Source: Streptomyces sp. NBC_01717 (GTDB lineage: Bacteria > Actinomycetota > Actinomycetes > Streptomycetales > Streptomycetaceae). From it: a stretch of 64,000 nt of DNA. Location: assembly GCF_036248255.1 (NCBI RefSeq), contig NZ_CP109178.1, positions 2,356,001 through 2,420,000 on the forward strand. Reading direction: 5' to 3'. Of this stretch, positions 11,039 through 20,509 are shown piece by piece (position 1 is the first letter of the stretch; each line of letters begins with the position of its first letter). The notes beneath the pieces are model-generated. The model saw only the letters and a program-made list of their open reading frames with translations. It had not been told where the DNA came from and ran no database searches. Both the position numbers and the translations under genes were made by a program.

Positions 11039-12280
11039 TCAGGATGCGAACTGCCGTAGATAGCCAGCGAGTTCTCGCTCTCTGTCGGGGAGCGAGGCTG
11101 CGATAGTCTCTGCGCGCTCCTTGCCCATCGTGTTGGGCTTGGCCTGTGCCGCCGTAGCGAATTGGCGTGACACGTAGACTCCTTGGTCGACGTCGCCTCC
11201 ACGCAGTAGGGCCGAAGCGAGATCGCCGAGAACCACCACGCCCCCGTCCGGTAGTTCGTCCCCTAGACGGTCGACTGCGGTATCTGCTGTGGACGTGAGT
11301 TCGGGACGCCCCAACTGGCCGTAGACGGAGAGGGCCAACGAGTCCATGCGGTACGGGGTCACGAACCGGACCCACGCCTGCTCGCTGGTGTGATCCGCGA
11401 AGTCGTAGGCGAAGCGCGCTCGCTCCAAGGCCCGGAGTGCCCCCGTCTCGTCGCCGGCCGCCGCAGCTTCCTCCGCGTGCCTGCCGAGGACCCAGGCGGC
11501 AGCAGTAGCGTTGCCGTGGCCTCGCACGTCGCTAGCCGCTTGAGAAAGGAACTCCAACTTCGCCTTCGGCGTCGAGGCGCCGTAGCTGGTGTAGGTCAGG
11601 GCCAGGGCTCGGAGTGGAGGGTGCCCGGCGGTCGCCGCGCACTGCGACGTGACCTTGTAGTAGGCGTCGGCTTTGTCGTGCTCGCCCAGGTCCCAGGCCA
11701 CCCAACCAGCCAGAGCGGCAGTTTCTCCGGCGGCGATAGTGAGAGCCCGTTCGTGTTCGCCGGCACGGGGCAGGGCCGCGGTGATCGCGTCAAGATGTGA
11801 CTCGACCGTGTTTTGTAGTCGCCGGGCACTGAGATTGAGTTCCTGGACGTGCAGTTCAGCGGCCCGGTCGATGAGCGCGACGGCGGAGGGCGAATCGATC
11901 TTGGACCCCTTACTGAGGGCGAAGGCCAGGCGCCCCCAGGGCTCGGCAGCCGCGCTCACGCCGATGGCGGCACCACCCAGCAGCGTGCGACGCTTCACGG
12001 CGTCCTGATCCTCCCCTGCATTGGCATGCCCCTCTCTCTTCCGAGCGCGGGCAGCCCTAGCCTCCCGCTGTAGTTCCTCGAAGGGGACACCGCAGGCCGC
12101 CGCGATATGGCCGATTGTGTGATTGGTAGGAATGTTCTCAAAGTTCTCATAGCGGCTGATCTCTCGGCGGGTCATGGTGTCCCGGCCGGAGACAGCGTTG
12201 ATCGCGTCTGCCTGCTCCTCCTGCGTCCGGCCCGCATCCTGCCGAAGCCGGAGGAGCAGGTCGGCGAACGGATCTGGCAT
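11039..12280 (-). CDS. XRE-family regulator with C-terminal TPR-like repeats
   Basis: 413 residues. Residues ~5-70 form an XRE helix-turn-helix (LRLRQDAGRTQEEQADAIN and TRREISRYENFENIP). A basic linker follows, then a hydrophobic stretch (RRTLLGGAAIGVSAAAEPWG), then ~270 residues of Ala-rich helical repeats typical of Streptomyces XRE/TPR regulators. These usually act as cytosolic transcription factors that respond to peptide or protein ligands. The ATG at 12280 begins the HTH; the frame stays open to 12535 without a better start. It is divergent from an RsbW-like ATPase gene, a pairing seen in WhiJ/AbaA-like regulatory loci. Confidence 0.8.
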   Translation of the reverse strand: MPDPFADLLLRLRQDAGRTQEEQADAINAVSGRDTMTRREISRYENFENIPTNHTIGHIAAACGVPFEELQREARAARARKREGHANAGEDQDAVKRRTLLGGAAIGVSAAAEPWGRLAFALSKGSKIDSPSAVALIDRAAELHVQELNLSARRLQNTVESHLDAITAALPRAGEHERALTIAAGETAALAGWVAWDLGEHDKADAYYKVTSQCAATAGHPPLRALALTYTSYGASTPKAKLEFLSQAASDVRGHGNATAAAWVLGRHAEEAAAAGDETGALRALERARFAYDFADHTSEQAWVRFVTPYRMDSLALSVYGQLGRPELTSTADTAVDRLGDELPDGGVVVLGDLASALLRGGDVDQGVYVSRQFATAAQAKPNTMGKERAETIAASLPDRERELAGYLRQFAS

Positions 12281-12410
12281 GAGTGTGACCTCTGTTGGTG
12301 GGCGGAATCCAATCATGGCCTCAATTCCCCCTCTGGTTTCCCCCCTTGACAGATTTTCCCCCTCTGGATTCCCCTGGTCGACGGCGTCGCCGCGCGGTGC
12401 GATAGCCCCC

Positions 12411-12920
12411 ATGACCAGGCTCCAAGAGGCGACCCCGCCCGGCGGGGGCATCCGTAGTTCTGCGGCCACAGCAGGCACGTCGTGTGTGAGGCCGGCCCAG
12501 GAGGACCGACGCAGCACATCGGCATGGGCCGACATACCGGCGGCACCCCATGCCTGTCAGGCGGCCTTTCTCCCGGATCCCACGAAAGCTGGGGAGATGC
12601 GGCAGACAACCAGGGCGTTCCTGCGACGGTGCCGCGTTTCGCAGCCGGTGGCGGGGTTCGTCGTGCTGGCCGTTTCGGAGCTGGTCACCAACGCCATGGT
12701 TCACGGTGAGGGCGAAGTCGTGCTCCGGATCACGGTGACCGTCGACGTGGTGCGGGTCTCGGTAACCGACCGCAACCCTGCTCCCGCTGTACTCAAGGAA
12801 GCCGGACCCGACGGTGAATCCGGTCGCGGGATCCGGCTTGTCCATGCGATCTCAGACGCGTGGGAGAGCAGCGGCGAGGAAACGTCGTGTGAGTTCCGGT
12901 ACGCGAGGGCTGCGACTTGA
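12411..12920 (+). CDS. RsbW-like ATP-binding (anti-sigma-type HATPase) protein
   Basis: 169 residues. The GHKL ATPase fold is clear in the second half: N-box VSELVTNAMVHG, G1-type VTDRNP, and G2 SGRGIRLV. Single-domain HATPases like this act as anti-sigma factors or kinases in Streptomyces. The start is uncertain: ATG at 12411 is used, but it has no good ribosome binding site. GTG at 12486 would remove 25 non-conserved residues without touching the domain. It is divergent from the XRE/TPR gene, 130 bp away. Confidence 0.75.
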   Translation: MTRLQEATPPGGGIRSSAATAGTSCVRPAQEDRRSTSAWADIPAAPHACQAAFLPDPTKAGEMRQTTRAFLRRCRVSQPVAGFVVLAVSELVTNAMVHGEGEVVLRITVTVDVVRVSVTDRNPAPAVLKEAGPDGESGRGIRLVHAISDAWESSGEETSCEFRYARAAT

Positions 12921-12982
12921 GTCAGACCTCCAGCTGGTCCCCGACCAGCCAAACGACGAGCAGCACAGCTCAGTCACTCCCG

Positions 12983-13483
12983 TTACGCAGGGCGCTCCGA
13001 GGGCCGTTCGCTTGCCTTCGCCCAGTAATTCGGTTCGAGCATCTCGCCAGGCCATGCGGGCTGATGGATCGGGCCCCGAGGCCCCATCTGTTCGAAGTAC
13101 GGTGCCAGGTCGATCACGGGCGTTCCGTCTACGGCGTCGAGATCGGTGACCAGAAGGTCCCGGCCTTCGACCTTGAGCAACCGCGGGTAGCTGATAGCCA
13201 GTTGGTTGGGGCGCCGGTGGTTGCGGTGGACGAACGTACCTGTCGGCGGCCAGTTCTGGTTTCCCCGTGGGCTGCGTGCGTGGAGCTCGACGTCTTCGGG
13301 TCGCGCCAGGTGGAAGCGCCACGTCACCGTCAGGTGGGAGAACTCTCCGATTCCCTGCAGCGTTTCGAGGGGGTACGCGTCGTCGAGCCGAATGATCGAT
13401 TCGACCCCGCCCTGGTAGTCGTCCTGAACGCGGGTGTGGCCCCCGACGACTGTTGCGATCGACTCGACCTCGTACGTCGCCAT
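12983..13483 (-). CDS. TrmO/TsaA-family protein (tRNA m6t6A37 methyltransferase-like)
   Basis: TrmO uses SAM to methylate N6-threonylcarbamoyladenosine at tRNA position 37. At 166 residues this is a single TsaA-domain protein, shorter than E. coli TrmO (~235). Family segments are LQGIGEFSHLTVTWRFHL, the HARSPRGNQNWPPTGTFVHR region with RRPNQLAIS, and DAVDGTPVIDLAPYF. It lies co-directional with, and downstream of, an XRE/TPR regulator. The substrate may differ from tRNA; similar domains occur in archaea and accessory loci. Confidence 0.8.
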   Translation of the reverse strand: MATYEVESIATVVGGHTRVQDDYQGGVESIIRLDDAYPLETLQGIGEFSHLTVTWRFHLARPEDVELHARSPRGNQNWPPTGTFVHRNHRRPNQLAISYPRLLKVEGRDLLVTDLDAVDGTPVIDLAPYFEQMGPRGPIHQPAWPGEMLEPNYWAKASERPSERPA

Positions 13484-13555
13484 CGGCGCTCGTTCCTCTC
13501 CCTCGGCGTAGCATGCACGGCGGCCCCCGGCCAGCGCCGCGAACCCGCTCTGTGG

Positions 13556-14944
13556 TCAGCCTATGGTGCGCAGCATGCCCCGTGCCCGGTGGTCCAGTTC
13601 GGTGACATGTCGGCCTCCGCGTTGCCGGACGGGCGAGAGGTCGCTCTGGATGCGGACGATGACGTCGCGGGCACGGCCGGACTGGACGCCGGCCATGGCG
13701 TCGAGTGCTTGGTTCCAGGTGGCGCATGCCTCGTCGAGGCGGCCTTGCTGGACCTGGACGGCGCCGAGGTAGCCGAGGGTCACGCTGTGCGTGCGGGCGT
13801 ACTGCTGGCGGCGGCGGGTGGCCACGCTGCGCTTGAAGTGGATCTCCGCGTCCAGCGGCTGGCCCATGTCGCGCAGGGCGCAGGCTGTCTCGTGGGCCAG
13901 GGAGGCTTCCTGGAAGAAGCTCACGCGGCTCGGAGCCTCGCTGTTGTCGGCGCGGGAGAGATCCCGCTCCGCGCGGCTGATGGCCGCGAGAGTGCCGGCG
14001 CGGTCGCCGTCGGCTGCGAGGGCGCGTGCGTGAACGATCGCGAGCAGGGCTTTCTCACGGTGGCTAGCTTGGCCGTAGCGGTCGCGGTTCATGGAGGCGT
14101 CGGCCAGGACGAGGGCGCGGCCGGGGTGCCCAAGGTCCACGGCTTGGTGCGCGAGGGCGCGCAGGATGTGGCCGCCGAGCGGCCCGTCGACCGCTTCGGC
14201 CGCTATGCGGGCGGCGAGAGTGAGGTAGCGCTGGGCGGTGCGGTGCTCGGAGGCGTCGAAAGCCATCCACCCCGACAAATAGGCCATCTCCGCCACGGCC
14301 GAGTAGGTGTCGCGACGAAGCTGCTCCGTGCGGAACCTGCTGCCGAGCAGGGGCACCGCTTCGTCGCGAAGATGGCCGGCGAGGGCCGATCGGCCAGAGG
14401 CGCCGCCTCGCTGCTGGTCACGCGCGGAGTAGAAGGTCGTCAGATCGCGGACGTCGTCGATGTCGGCCTGCGTCACCAGCCGGGAGGAGACTGCTGGGCG
14501 CTTCGCCGCCGCGGCAGGAGCGGCTGCCCACCACGAGGCGGTGGGCAAGGCCAGGCCGGCGGCCGAGTACGCGGCGGTCGCCAGCAGCTTGCGTCGGTGC
14601 ATATCGAGGTCGTCGCTTCCCAGCTCGGCCAGCACGGTCAGAGGATCGACGCTCCAGTCGGAACCGCTGTCGGTTTGGCCTGTGCCTTCACCTTCCAGCC
14701 CGAGGTCGGCCAGGGTGAGGCGGCGGCCGAGCCTGCGGGACAGCGTCTCGCGAAGGATATGAGGTGCCTGACCGCTCGGCTGCGTGCCCTGCACCCACAT
14801 GGCGATGTGCGAGCGGGAGATGGCCTCCAGCTCACGCACCGCGCTCTCCGCGGCTACCCGGGCGACCGCTGCGGCTGCTTGCGGCTGGGACCAGCCCGCT
14901 TCGCGCAGAAGTGCGGCGAGGGCGACGTTTCGCACACGGGCCAT
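13556..14944 (-). CDS. HTH/TPR regulatory protein
   Basis: 462 residues. An N-terminal region (NVALAALLREAGWSQPQAAA and AISRSHIAMWVQGTQPS) resembles the atypical HTH of a Streptomyces regulator family. A short hydrophobic segment follows (RKLLATAAYSAAGLALPTAS), then ~300 residues of TPR-like helices (for example LGYLGAVQVQQGRLDEACAT). The overall design parallels the regulator at 11039-12280, but the sequences differ. It probably controls nearby genes; the TrmO-like gene begins 72 bp downstream. Confidence 0.7.
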   Translation of the reverse strand: MARVRNVALAALLREAGWSQPQAAAAVARVAAESAVRELEAISRSHIAMWVQGTQPSGQAPHILRETLSRRLGRRLTLADLGLEGEGTGQTDSGSDWSVDPLTVLAELGSDDLDMHRRKLLATAAYSAAGLALPTASWWAAAPAAAAKRPAVSSRLVTQADIDDVRDLTTFYSARDQQRGGASGRSALAGHLRDEAVPLLGSRFRTEQLRRDTYSAVAEMAYLSGWMAFDASEHRTAQRYLTLAARIAAEAVDGPLGGHILRALAHQAVDLGHPGRALVLADASMNRDRYGQASHREKALLAIVHARALAADGDRAGTLAAISRAERDLSRADNSEAPSRVSFFQEASLAHETACALRDMGQPLDAEIHFKRSVATRRRQQYARTHSVTLGYLGAVQVQQGRLDEACATWNQALDAMAGVQSGRARDVIVRIQSDLSPVRQRGGRHVTELDHRARGMLRTIG

Positions 14945-15199
14945 GGGCTGCCCCTCGGTTCCGAAATGATCTTTGACGCCTTTGACGGCCTCGGCGGTCG
15001 CGCAGGCATACCCCCCAGCGGGGATTCACGGTTCGCTCAACGTAGCGACCGGATCACTCACTTTGCACGACGACCGCCACCTCCGCACGGCGAACCCCAA
15101 TCAACTTGGCCTGATCCGAACAGGAGTTGTGTCATGCGCCTCTCGCTGGCTCCCCGCCAGGACGCCTGTCAACAGTTCGCGTCCAACAGGAAGGGCCGC

Positions 15200-15628
15200 A
15201 TGGCTGTCGAGCCGGTTTCACCGCGCAATCAAGCGGTGGCCGCGGCCGAGACAGTGGCGCTCGTGCTGGACGAGGACTCGCCGCTGCCGGAGACCACCGC
15301 CGACGTTGAAGACCTCGCGAGGCGTCTGCGCGGTCACATCAATCGACTCGGCGTCATGCTGCCCAAGGAGGAGCCAGCGCTGCGCCGCGCGCAACAGCTC
15401 GGCTCGGCGGGGGTCCCCGACGGCTACATGCCCAGCAGGGCGCATCTGGTCCAACTGGCCGAGGCGGCCCAGGAGCTCGTGGCGACCGTGGAGGCCCACG
15501 GCACCGGCCGTGCGATGCGGCAGCGGGGACGGCGTTGGCGGACACCGCCGATCAACCTGCTGCGCGGCACAGTCTTCGCGATCGCCTTCGCCTGTCTCGT
15601 CCTGGCCGCGTCGGTGCCCCGGGCATGA
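15200..15628 (+). CDS. DUF6415-like protein
   Basis: 142 residues. The central segment (LARRLRGHINRLGVMLPKEE, GVPDGYMPSRAHLVQLAEAA) is the helical core seen in DUF6415 proteins of streptomycetes, often annotated near natural-product loci but without known function. The C-terminus (~115-140) is a hydrophobic helix (LLRGTVFAIAFACLVLAASV), so the protein may be membrane-attached. The ATG at 15200 has AAGGG close upstream. An in-frame ATG at 15134 has a better-spaced AGGAG and would add 22 residues. It overlaps the next small gene by 4 nt (ATGA). Confidence 0.6.
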   Translation: MAVEPVSPRNQAVAAAETVALVLDEDSPLPETTADVEDLARRLRGHINRLGVMLPKEEPALRRAQQLGSAGVPDGYMPSRAHLVQLAEAAQELVATVEAHGTGRAMRQRGRRWRTPPINLLRGTVFAIAFACLVLAASVPRA

Positions 15629-15768
15629 CCGCCACCGGGGCGGTTCTGATCGTCCTGATCCTTGGTCCCACGACATGGCTGGTTCTCCGCGGTGATCGCG
15701 CAACCAGTTCCCCGTCAGCGGACGAGGAACCCGCACCGGCGCGGAGCGAGTCGCCGCCTCACCGGTGA
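15625..15768 (+). CDS. 47-aa single-helix membrane protein
   Basis: Starts at the ATG that overlaps the stop of the DUF6415-like gene, so it would be translationally coupled. One predicted membrane helix (TGAVLIVLILGPTTWLVL) is followed by a charged, Pro/Glu-rich tail. No family recognised. The coupling supports it; the short length and lack of homologues known to me limit confidence. Confidence 0.45.
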   Translation: MTATGAVLIVLILGPTTWLVLRGDRATSSPSADEEPAPARSESPPHR

Positions 15769-15861
15769 CCACCGGAGTCTCGCCTCACCGACAGTTCGCC
15801 GGCCGTTTCGACGGCCCTAAAGCCCTCCCCGGACTCGCGGGGCCTAACGGAGATCTACACG

Positions 15862-17706
15862 ATGAAACGCCTTCCGCGTATCGAGCACTACGGCCTGATC
15901 GGCGACGTGCAGACCAGTGCCCACGTCTGCGACGACGGCTCGATCGACTGGCTGTGCCTGCCCCGCTTCGACTCGCCGGCCCCCTTCGCTGCGCTGCTTG
16001 GCAGGCAGAAGCACGGAGCGTGGCGCATAGCCCCGGCCGCTGCGCACGAAGAGGGAGCCGGTGCGACTGCCGAGCGGCGCTATGTCGGTGAGTCCCTCGT
16101 GCTGGAGACAGTCTGGACGACGTCCTCCGGCAGCGCGAAGGTCACCGACTTCATGCCGCCGCGCGACGGGGCACCGCAGGTCATCCGGATCGTGGAGGGA
16201 ACGGCTGGCCAGATCGCCATGGCTTCCACGCTGCGCGCCCGCCCCGGCTACGGCCGGGTCAGCCCGTGGATCCATGAGCTGGGCGGACGCATGATCGCTG
16301 AGGGCGGCGGGGACGCCCTGTGGCTGGACACGTCCACCGGGCAGGTTGAGAAGGACGGCGCGATCGTCAGCTCCTTCACGGTCACCGCCGGCGAGAGCGT
16401 CGCCTTCGTACTGAGCTGGGGGCCCTCCCACGGTGTCGCGCCGGAGATCCCGGATCCCGACGCGGCGCTCGCGGCGACCCTCGCCTTCTGGGAAGACTGG
16501 ACGAGCCAATGCACCTACGACGGCCCGCACCGGGAAGCAGTCGTCCGGTCGCTGATCACCCTGAAGGCGATGACGTACGCCCCCAGCGGCGGCATCGTCG
16601 CAGCGCCGACCACGTCGCTGCCGGAAGAGATCGGTGGTCGCCGGAACTGGGACTACCGCTACACCTGGCTGCGCGACGCCTCCACCACCCTAGGCGCCCT
16701 GCTCGGTTCGGGGTACTGGCAGGAGGCCGAGGCGTGGCGGCGGTGGCTGCTGCGGGCCGCGGCCGGCGATCCGGAGAACCTGCAGATCATGTACGGGATC
16801 ACCGGAGAACGGGATCTCCAGGAGCGGGAGCTGCGGTGGCTGCCCGGCTACGAGAACTCCGGCCCGGTACGGATCGGCAACGGGGCTGTAGACCAGTTGC
16901 AGCTCGACGTGTACGGCTACGTGATCGAGACCCTGTACCTCGCCCACCGAAGCGGGGTGGCCCGCTGCGGCGACACCGCGGTCCTGCACCAACGGCTGGT
17001 CGAGCACCTCGCCGAGCGGTGGCAGACGCCCGACGAGGGAATCTGGGAGATCCGAGGTGAGCGCCGCCACTTCGTGCACTCCAAGGTCATGGCCTGGGCC
17101 GCGATCGACCGGACCATCCGCCTGGTCGAGGCCGCCGTCCTGGACGCCGACCTGTTCGCCCTGATTGAACTGCGCGAGGCCATCCACCAGGAGGTGTGCA
17201 CGCGCGGATTCGATCCGGTCCGCAACACCTTCACCCAGTCCTACGGATCACAGGAGGTCGACGCCGCCCTCCTGCTGATCCCCAGGGTGGGATTCCTGCC
17301 TCCCGACGATCCCCGAGTGCTCGGGACGGTGGAGGCAGTACGTCAGCAACTGTCCACCCCGGAGGGCCTCGTCCGGCGCTACCCGACCGCCGGCGACCGC
17401 ATCGGGCTCGACGGCCTGAACGGTGACGAGGGGACCTTCCTGCTCTGCTCGTTCTGGATGGTCGATGCGCTCGCCCTGACTGGCCGCCCGGACGAAGCCC
17501 ACGCGCTCTTCGACCGGCTCCTGGCCCTGCGCACTGACCTCGGCCTGCTCGCCGAGGAGTACGACCCCGCCACCGGGCGACAACTGGGCAACTTCCCGCA
17601 GGCGTACAGCCACATCGGGGTGATCGGGTCCGCGCTCCTGCTGCAGCAGCTCGACTCGGGGGCGCCCGCAGCCGAGGCCGACGTGCTCTTGGCGGTGGGT
17701 GTCTGA
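15862..17706 (+). CDS. Glycoside hydrolase family 15 protein (glucoamylase/trehalase-like)
   Basis: A 614-residue GH15 enzyme hydrolysing alpha-glucosides; bacterial members include trehalases and isomaltodextrin-active enzymes. The N-terminal beta-sandwich begins IEHYGLIGDVQTSAHVCDDG. The (alpha/alpha)6 barrel has NWDYRYTWLRDAS and PDEGIWEIRG (likely general acid Glu), and DEGTFLLCSFWMVDALALTG, with the second acidic residue in the barrel end. No signal peptide, so cytosolic. It is the first gene of the long plus-strand block and shares its last base region with cvnA (stop and start overlap by one base). Confidence 0.9.
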   Translation: MKRLPRIEHYGLIGDVQTSAHVCDDGSIDWLCLPRFDSPAPFAALLGRQKHGAWRIAPAAAHEEGAGATAERRYVGESLVLETVWTTSSGSAKVTDFMPPRDGAPQVIRIVEGTAGQIAMASTLRARPGYGRVSPWIHELGGRMIAEGGGDALWLDTSTGQVEKDGAIVSSFTVTAGESVAFVLSWGPSHGVAPEIPDPDAALAATLAFWEDWTSQCTYDGPHREAVVRSLITLKAMTYAPSGGIVAAPTTSLPEEIGGRRNWDYRYTWLRDASTTLGALLGSGYWQEAEAWRRWLLRAAAGDPENLQIMYGITGERDLQERELRWLPGYENSGPVRIGNGAVDQLQLDVYGYVIETLYLAHRSGVARCGDTAVLHQRLVEHLAERWQTPDEGIWEIRGERRHFVHSKVMAWAAIDRTIRLVEAAVLDADLFALIELREAIHQEVCTRGFDPVRNTFTQSYGSQEVDAALLLIPRVGFLPPDDPRVLGTVEAVRQQLSTPEGLVRRYPTAGDRIGLDGLNGDEGTFLLCSFWMVDALALTGRPDEAHALFDRLLALRTDLGLLAEEYDPATGRQLGNFPQAYSHIGVIGSALLLQQLDSGAPAAEADVLLAVGV

Positions 17707-19169
17707 TGAACACGACCGCCACCACCATGGTCATCGTGCTCGCCGCCGCGGCCATCGTCGCGGTGGCAGCGGCCCGGGTTAGCCACCGCCGATGGCAGAA
17801 GACGCGGCAGCGGGCACACCTCTTGGCCCGCGAACAACAGGCCACCGAGGGTGCCCTGCAGAAGCTGGTCCACGAGACGCTGCCCCAGATCCACCAGTCG
17901 GGCGGTCGGATCACGATGCCGGCCCCCGCACCGGAACTGGCCGGCACCGCAGTCGGTGAACACCTGACCAACGTGGTCAAGGCCACCGCCGGCGTCGTCC
18001 AAGCCGTGATCCGCGACATCCAGTACGCGGCGCACCAGGAGATCGAGCAGGCGAAGACGCTCGGGGCGGAGGAGTTGCGGCGTTCGCACACCGCCGCCCA
18101 GGAAGAGATCGCTCGGGTAAGTTCCACTGCTGTGCGGTCGACCGAGGCCGCAGTGCGCAGTGTGTCGTCGGCACTCGTGGGCATGGCCGCCAAGACCAGC
18201 CGCAAGGTCAGCGAGGGCGTGCGCGAGCACGAGGACGACGCCGCGTTCGAGACGCTGACCGATATCGACCACACCGTGCAGCAGATGCTGCTGGTCGCTC
18301 AGGGCTGGACCATCCTGGCCGGCGGCAAGCTGACCCGGCACTGGCCCACGACGACGCTGACCGATGTGGTGCGGGCCGCGATGGGCTACGTCGAGGACTA
18401 CCAGCGCGTACAGCCCCAGGAACTCACCGTCGCGGTGAAGACCCGCGTGGTCGGGCCCGTGGTGCACGCCCTCGCGCTCCTGCTGGACAACGCGCTGCGC
18501 TTCTCGCCACCACAGTCGAGAGTGCACGTGTCCTTCGAACAGGGCCACCACGGAGTCACCGTCTTCGTGGACGACAGCGGCCTACAGATGACGCCGGAGC
18601 AGCTCGACAGCGCCCGGGACATCCTCACCGGGCAGCGCACGGACGACATAACGCAGCTCGGCGCCCGCCCGCAGACCGGGTTCCGAGTCGCCGCCGCCCT
18701 CGCGCGCGCCTACGGATTCCGGGTCGATGTCCAGGCGCCCAACTCCCTTCTGGGCACCCGCGCGCTCCTCACCCTTCCCCAGGACCTCCTCACCACGGCG
18801 CCCCAGGCGCCGCCGGCATCCTCGCAGCCGGTGCAGAAGGATCCGCCAGCTGCTCTCGCCTCTGCCGCGTCCGGCCGGCTCCCTGCTCTCGCCCCGGTTC
18901 CGGTAGCCACACAACCCGCGCTCACCCCCGTCCCGCCGACGGCCGGGGAATCCGACCAGGAGCGTTCCACTGCCCGCACGACCGCCAGCGGACTGACGGT
19001 GCGCAGCCGCCGCGCCGCACCCGCCTCCGCCCCCGTTCCCCGCCCTGCCAACGCCGAGCCGGGGCGAGCGAGCGTGATCGCCGCCTGGGCCCGTGGCACT
19101 CAGCGCGCCCGCGCCGAGCAGGGCACCCACGTCCCCACTGCCGACAACGACCAAGGACACGACGCATGA
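17706..19169 (+). CDS. cvnA: Conservon sensor protein CvnA (HATPase)
   Basis: 487 residues. One N-terminal membrane helix (TTMVIVLAAAAIVAVAAARV), a helical coiled region (~30-180), then a histidine-kinase-type ATPase domain. Its N-box is LLLDNALRFSPP and its G1 box is VFVDDSGLQM. The His-phosphorylation site is poorly conserved, as usual for CvnA. A Pro/Ala-rich tail follows (~360-487). CvnA-D form a membrane-associated complex compared to a GPCR-G-protein system; in Streptomyces conservons influence development and secondary metabolism. It overlaps the next gene by four bases (ATGA). Confidence 0.9.
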   Translation: MNTTATTMVIVLAAAAIVAVAAARVSHRRWQKTRQRAHLLAREQQATEGALQKLVHETLPQIHQSGGRITMPAPAPELAGTAVGEHLTNVVKATAGVVQAVIRDIQYAAHQEIEQAKTLGAEELRRSHTAAQEEIARVSSTAVRSTEAAVRSVSSALVGMAAKTSRKVSEGVREHEDDAAFETLTDIDHTVQQMLLVAQGWTILAGGKLTRHWPTTTLTDVVRAAMGYVEDYQRVQPQELTVAVKTRVVGPVVHALALLLDNALRFSPPQSRVHVSFEQGHHGVTVFVDDSGLQMTPEQLDSARDILTGQRTDDITQLGARPQTGFRVAAALARAYGFRVDVQAPNSLLGTRALLTLPQDLLTTAPQAPPASSQPVQKDPPAALASAASGRLPALAPVPVATQPALTPVPPTAGESDQERSTARTTASGLTVRSRRAAPASAPVPRPANAEPGRASVIAAWARGTQRARAEQGTHVPTADNDQGHDA

Positions 19170-19576
19170 CCGACAAGAACATCGGCTGGCTCCTCGAAAG
19201 CCTGGAGGAGACCGCTGGCGTGGAATACGCCGTGCTGGTCGCCGCGGACGGCATGAGCCCGGCCTACACCGATCGGCTGCCGCGCGAGCGCGCCGAGAAG
19301 ATCTCGGCCATCGCCTCCACGCTGTGGGGAGCATCGCGGGCCTACGACCGGGAGACGAACGGCGGGGGCGTCCGCCAGTTCGTCATGGAGTCGGTCGACC
19401 ACATCTCCCTGCTCATCCCGGCTGGCGAGAACACCATGCTCGCCGTCCGCACCGACAGCCCTCACGCGGACATCGGGGTGATCAGCGAGGCCGCCCTGCG
19501 CTTGGCCGCGAGCGTGGGCGAACAGCTGGGTGTCCAGACACGCATCGCCGGCGGCACGGAAGCACCGCTGGCATGA
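19166..19576 (+). CDS. cvnB: Conservon roadblock/LC7 protein CvnB
   Basis: 136 residues, a single roadblock/LC7 domain (IGWLLESLEETAGVEYAVLV through the beta strands to LRLAASVGEQLGV). These proteins modulate the GTPase CvnD. It overlaps both neighbours by 4 nt, fixing the start at the ATG at 19166. Confidence 0.92.
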   Translation: MTDKNIGWLLESLEETAGVEYAVLVAADGMSPAYTDRLPRERAEKISAIASTLWGASRAYDRETNGGGVRQFVMESVDHISLLIPAGENTMLAVRTDSPHADIGVISEAALRLAASVGEQLGVQTRIAGGTEAPLA

Positions 19577-19929
19577 GCAGGCCGCGGCAGGACCCGGATC
19601 TGGTCAGGCCCTACGTCCGCACGGGCGGACGCACCCGCCCCAGCAAGGACGTGCGCCTGGAGAGCCTGGTCTTCGCCGCGACTGGCACCCGTCCCGGCCT
19701 CAACCCGGACGCACGGCGCGTGCTCGCCCTGTTCGCACCCGCGCAAGGCGGAGGGCTGGCCGTCGCCGAGATCGCCTCCGCACTCGCCCTCCCGCCCTCG
19801 ACCACCCGGATTCTCGTCGCCGACCTCATCGGACACGGACTGATGACCCTCGCCCAGGGCCAGGACGACGACCGGCCCCCGGCCTCACTCATCGAAAGGG
19901 TTCTTCATGGACTCCGCGCTCACGCCTGA
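19573..19929 (+). CDS. cvnC: Conservon DUF742 protein CvnC
   Basis: 118 residues, DUF742. Signature segments are PDLVRPYVRTGGRTRPS and the winged-helix-like VAEIASALALPPSTTRILVA with LIGHGLMTL. The ATG at 19573 overlaps the cvnB stop (ATGA). The end overlaps cvnD by 23 nt. Confidence 0.9.
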   Translation: MSRPRQDPDLVRPYVRTGGRTRPSKDVRLESLVFAATGTRPGLNPDARRVLALFAPAQGGGLAVAEIASALALPPSTTRILVADLIGHGLMTLAQGQDDDRPPASLIERVLHGLRAHA

Positions 19930-20509
19930 CCGGTTCGTCGCGCGCACGGTGACGGCTACCGCGAAGATCGTGGTCGCCGGAGCCTTCGGCGTGGGCAAGA
20001 CCACCTTCGTCGGCAGCGTCTCCGAGGTGCCTCCGGTCCACATGGAGGAAACCATCACCCGGGCGAGCGCCCTGGTCGACGACCTGGCCCGCACGCCTGC
20101 CAAGTCCACCACCACCGTCGGCGTGGACTTCGGACGCAAGCACCTCAGCGACGACCTCGTGCTCTACCTGTTCGGTACCCCCGGCCAGGCCCGATTCAGC
20201 TTCCTGTGGCAGGAGTTGATCATCGGCGCCCTCGGCGCCCTGGTCCTCGTCGACCCCCGCGACCTGGACGCCTCCCACGAAATCCTCGGCCTCCTCGAAG
20301 AGAACGGCGTCCCCTACGCGGTCGCGGTCAACCAGTTCGACGGCGCGCCCCGCCACCCGCTCGAAGAAGTCCACGAGGCCCTCGCCCTGGAGGGACACAC
20401 GCCGCTGACCGTGTGCGATGCCCGCGAGCGAGCGTCCTGCATGCAGGCCCTGATCCAGCTCACCGAATACCTCGCCCGTCTCGCGCACCGTCTGGAGCCC
20501 CGACCGTGA
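19907..20509 (+). CDS. cvnD: Conservon Ras-like GTPase CvnD
   Basis: 200 residues, an MglA/Ras-like G protein. P-loop GAFGVGKTTFVG, switch/Walker B LFGTPGQARFSF and the NQFDG specificity motif are all present. Predicted to cycle GTP/GDP under CvnA/B control and to recruit membrane-associated partners such as the P450 encoded next. An AAAGGG-type site lies just upstream of its ATG, inside cvnC. It overlaps the P450 start as GTGA. Confidence 0.93.
   Translation: MDSALTPDRFVARTVTATAKIVVAGAFGVGKTTFVGSVSEVPPVHMEETITRASALVDDLARTPAKSTTTVGVDFGRKHLSDDLVLYLFGTPGQARFSFLWQELIIGALGALVLVDPRDLDASHEILGLLEENGVPYAVAVNQFDGAPRHPLEEVHEALALEGHTPLTVCDARERASCMQALIQLTEYLARLAHRLEPRP

Noticed and set aside
12917-15628. 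A 903-codon plus-strand frame across two minus-strand genes
   Set aside because: Its first 760 codons are the antisense of the TrmO-like and HTH/TPR genes. Only the final part (from 15200) reads as a real protein.
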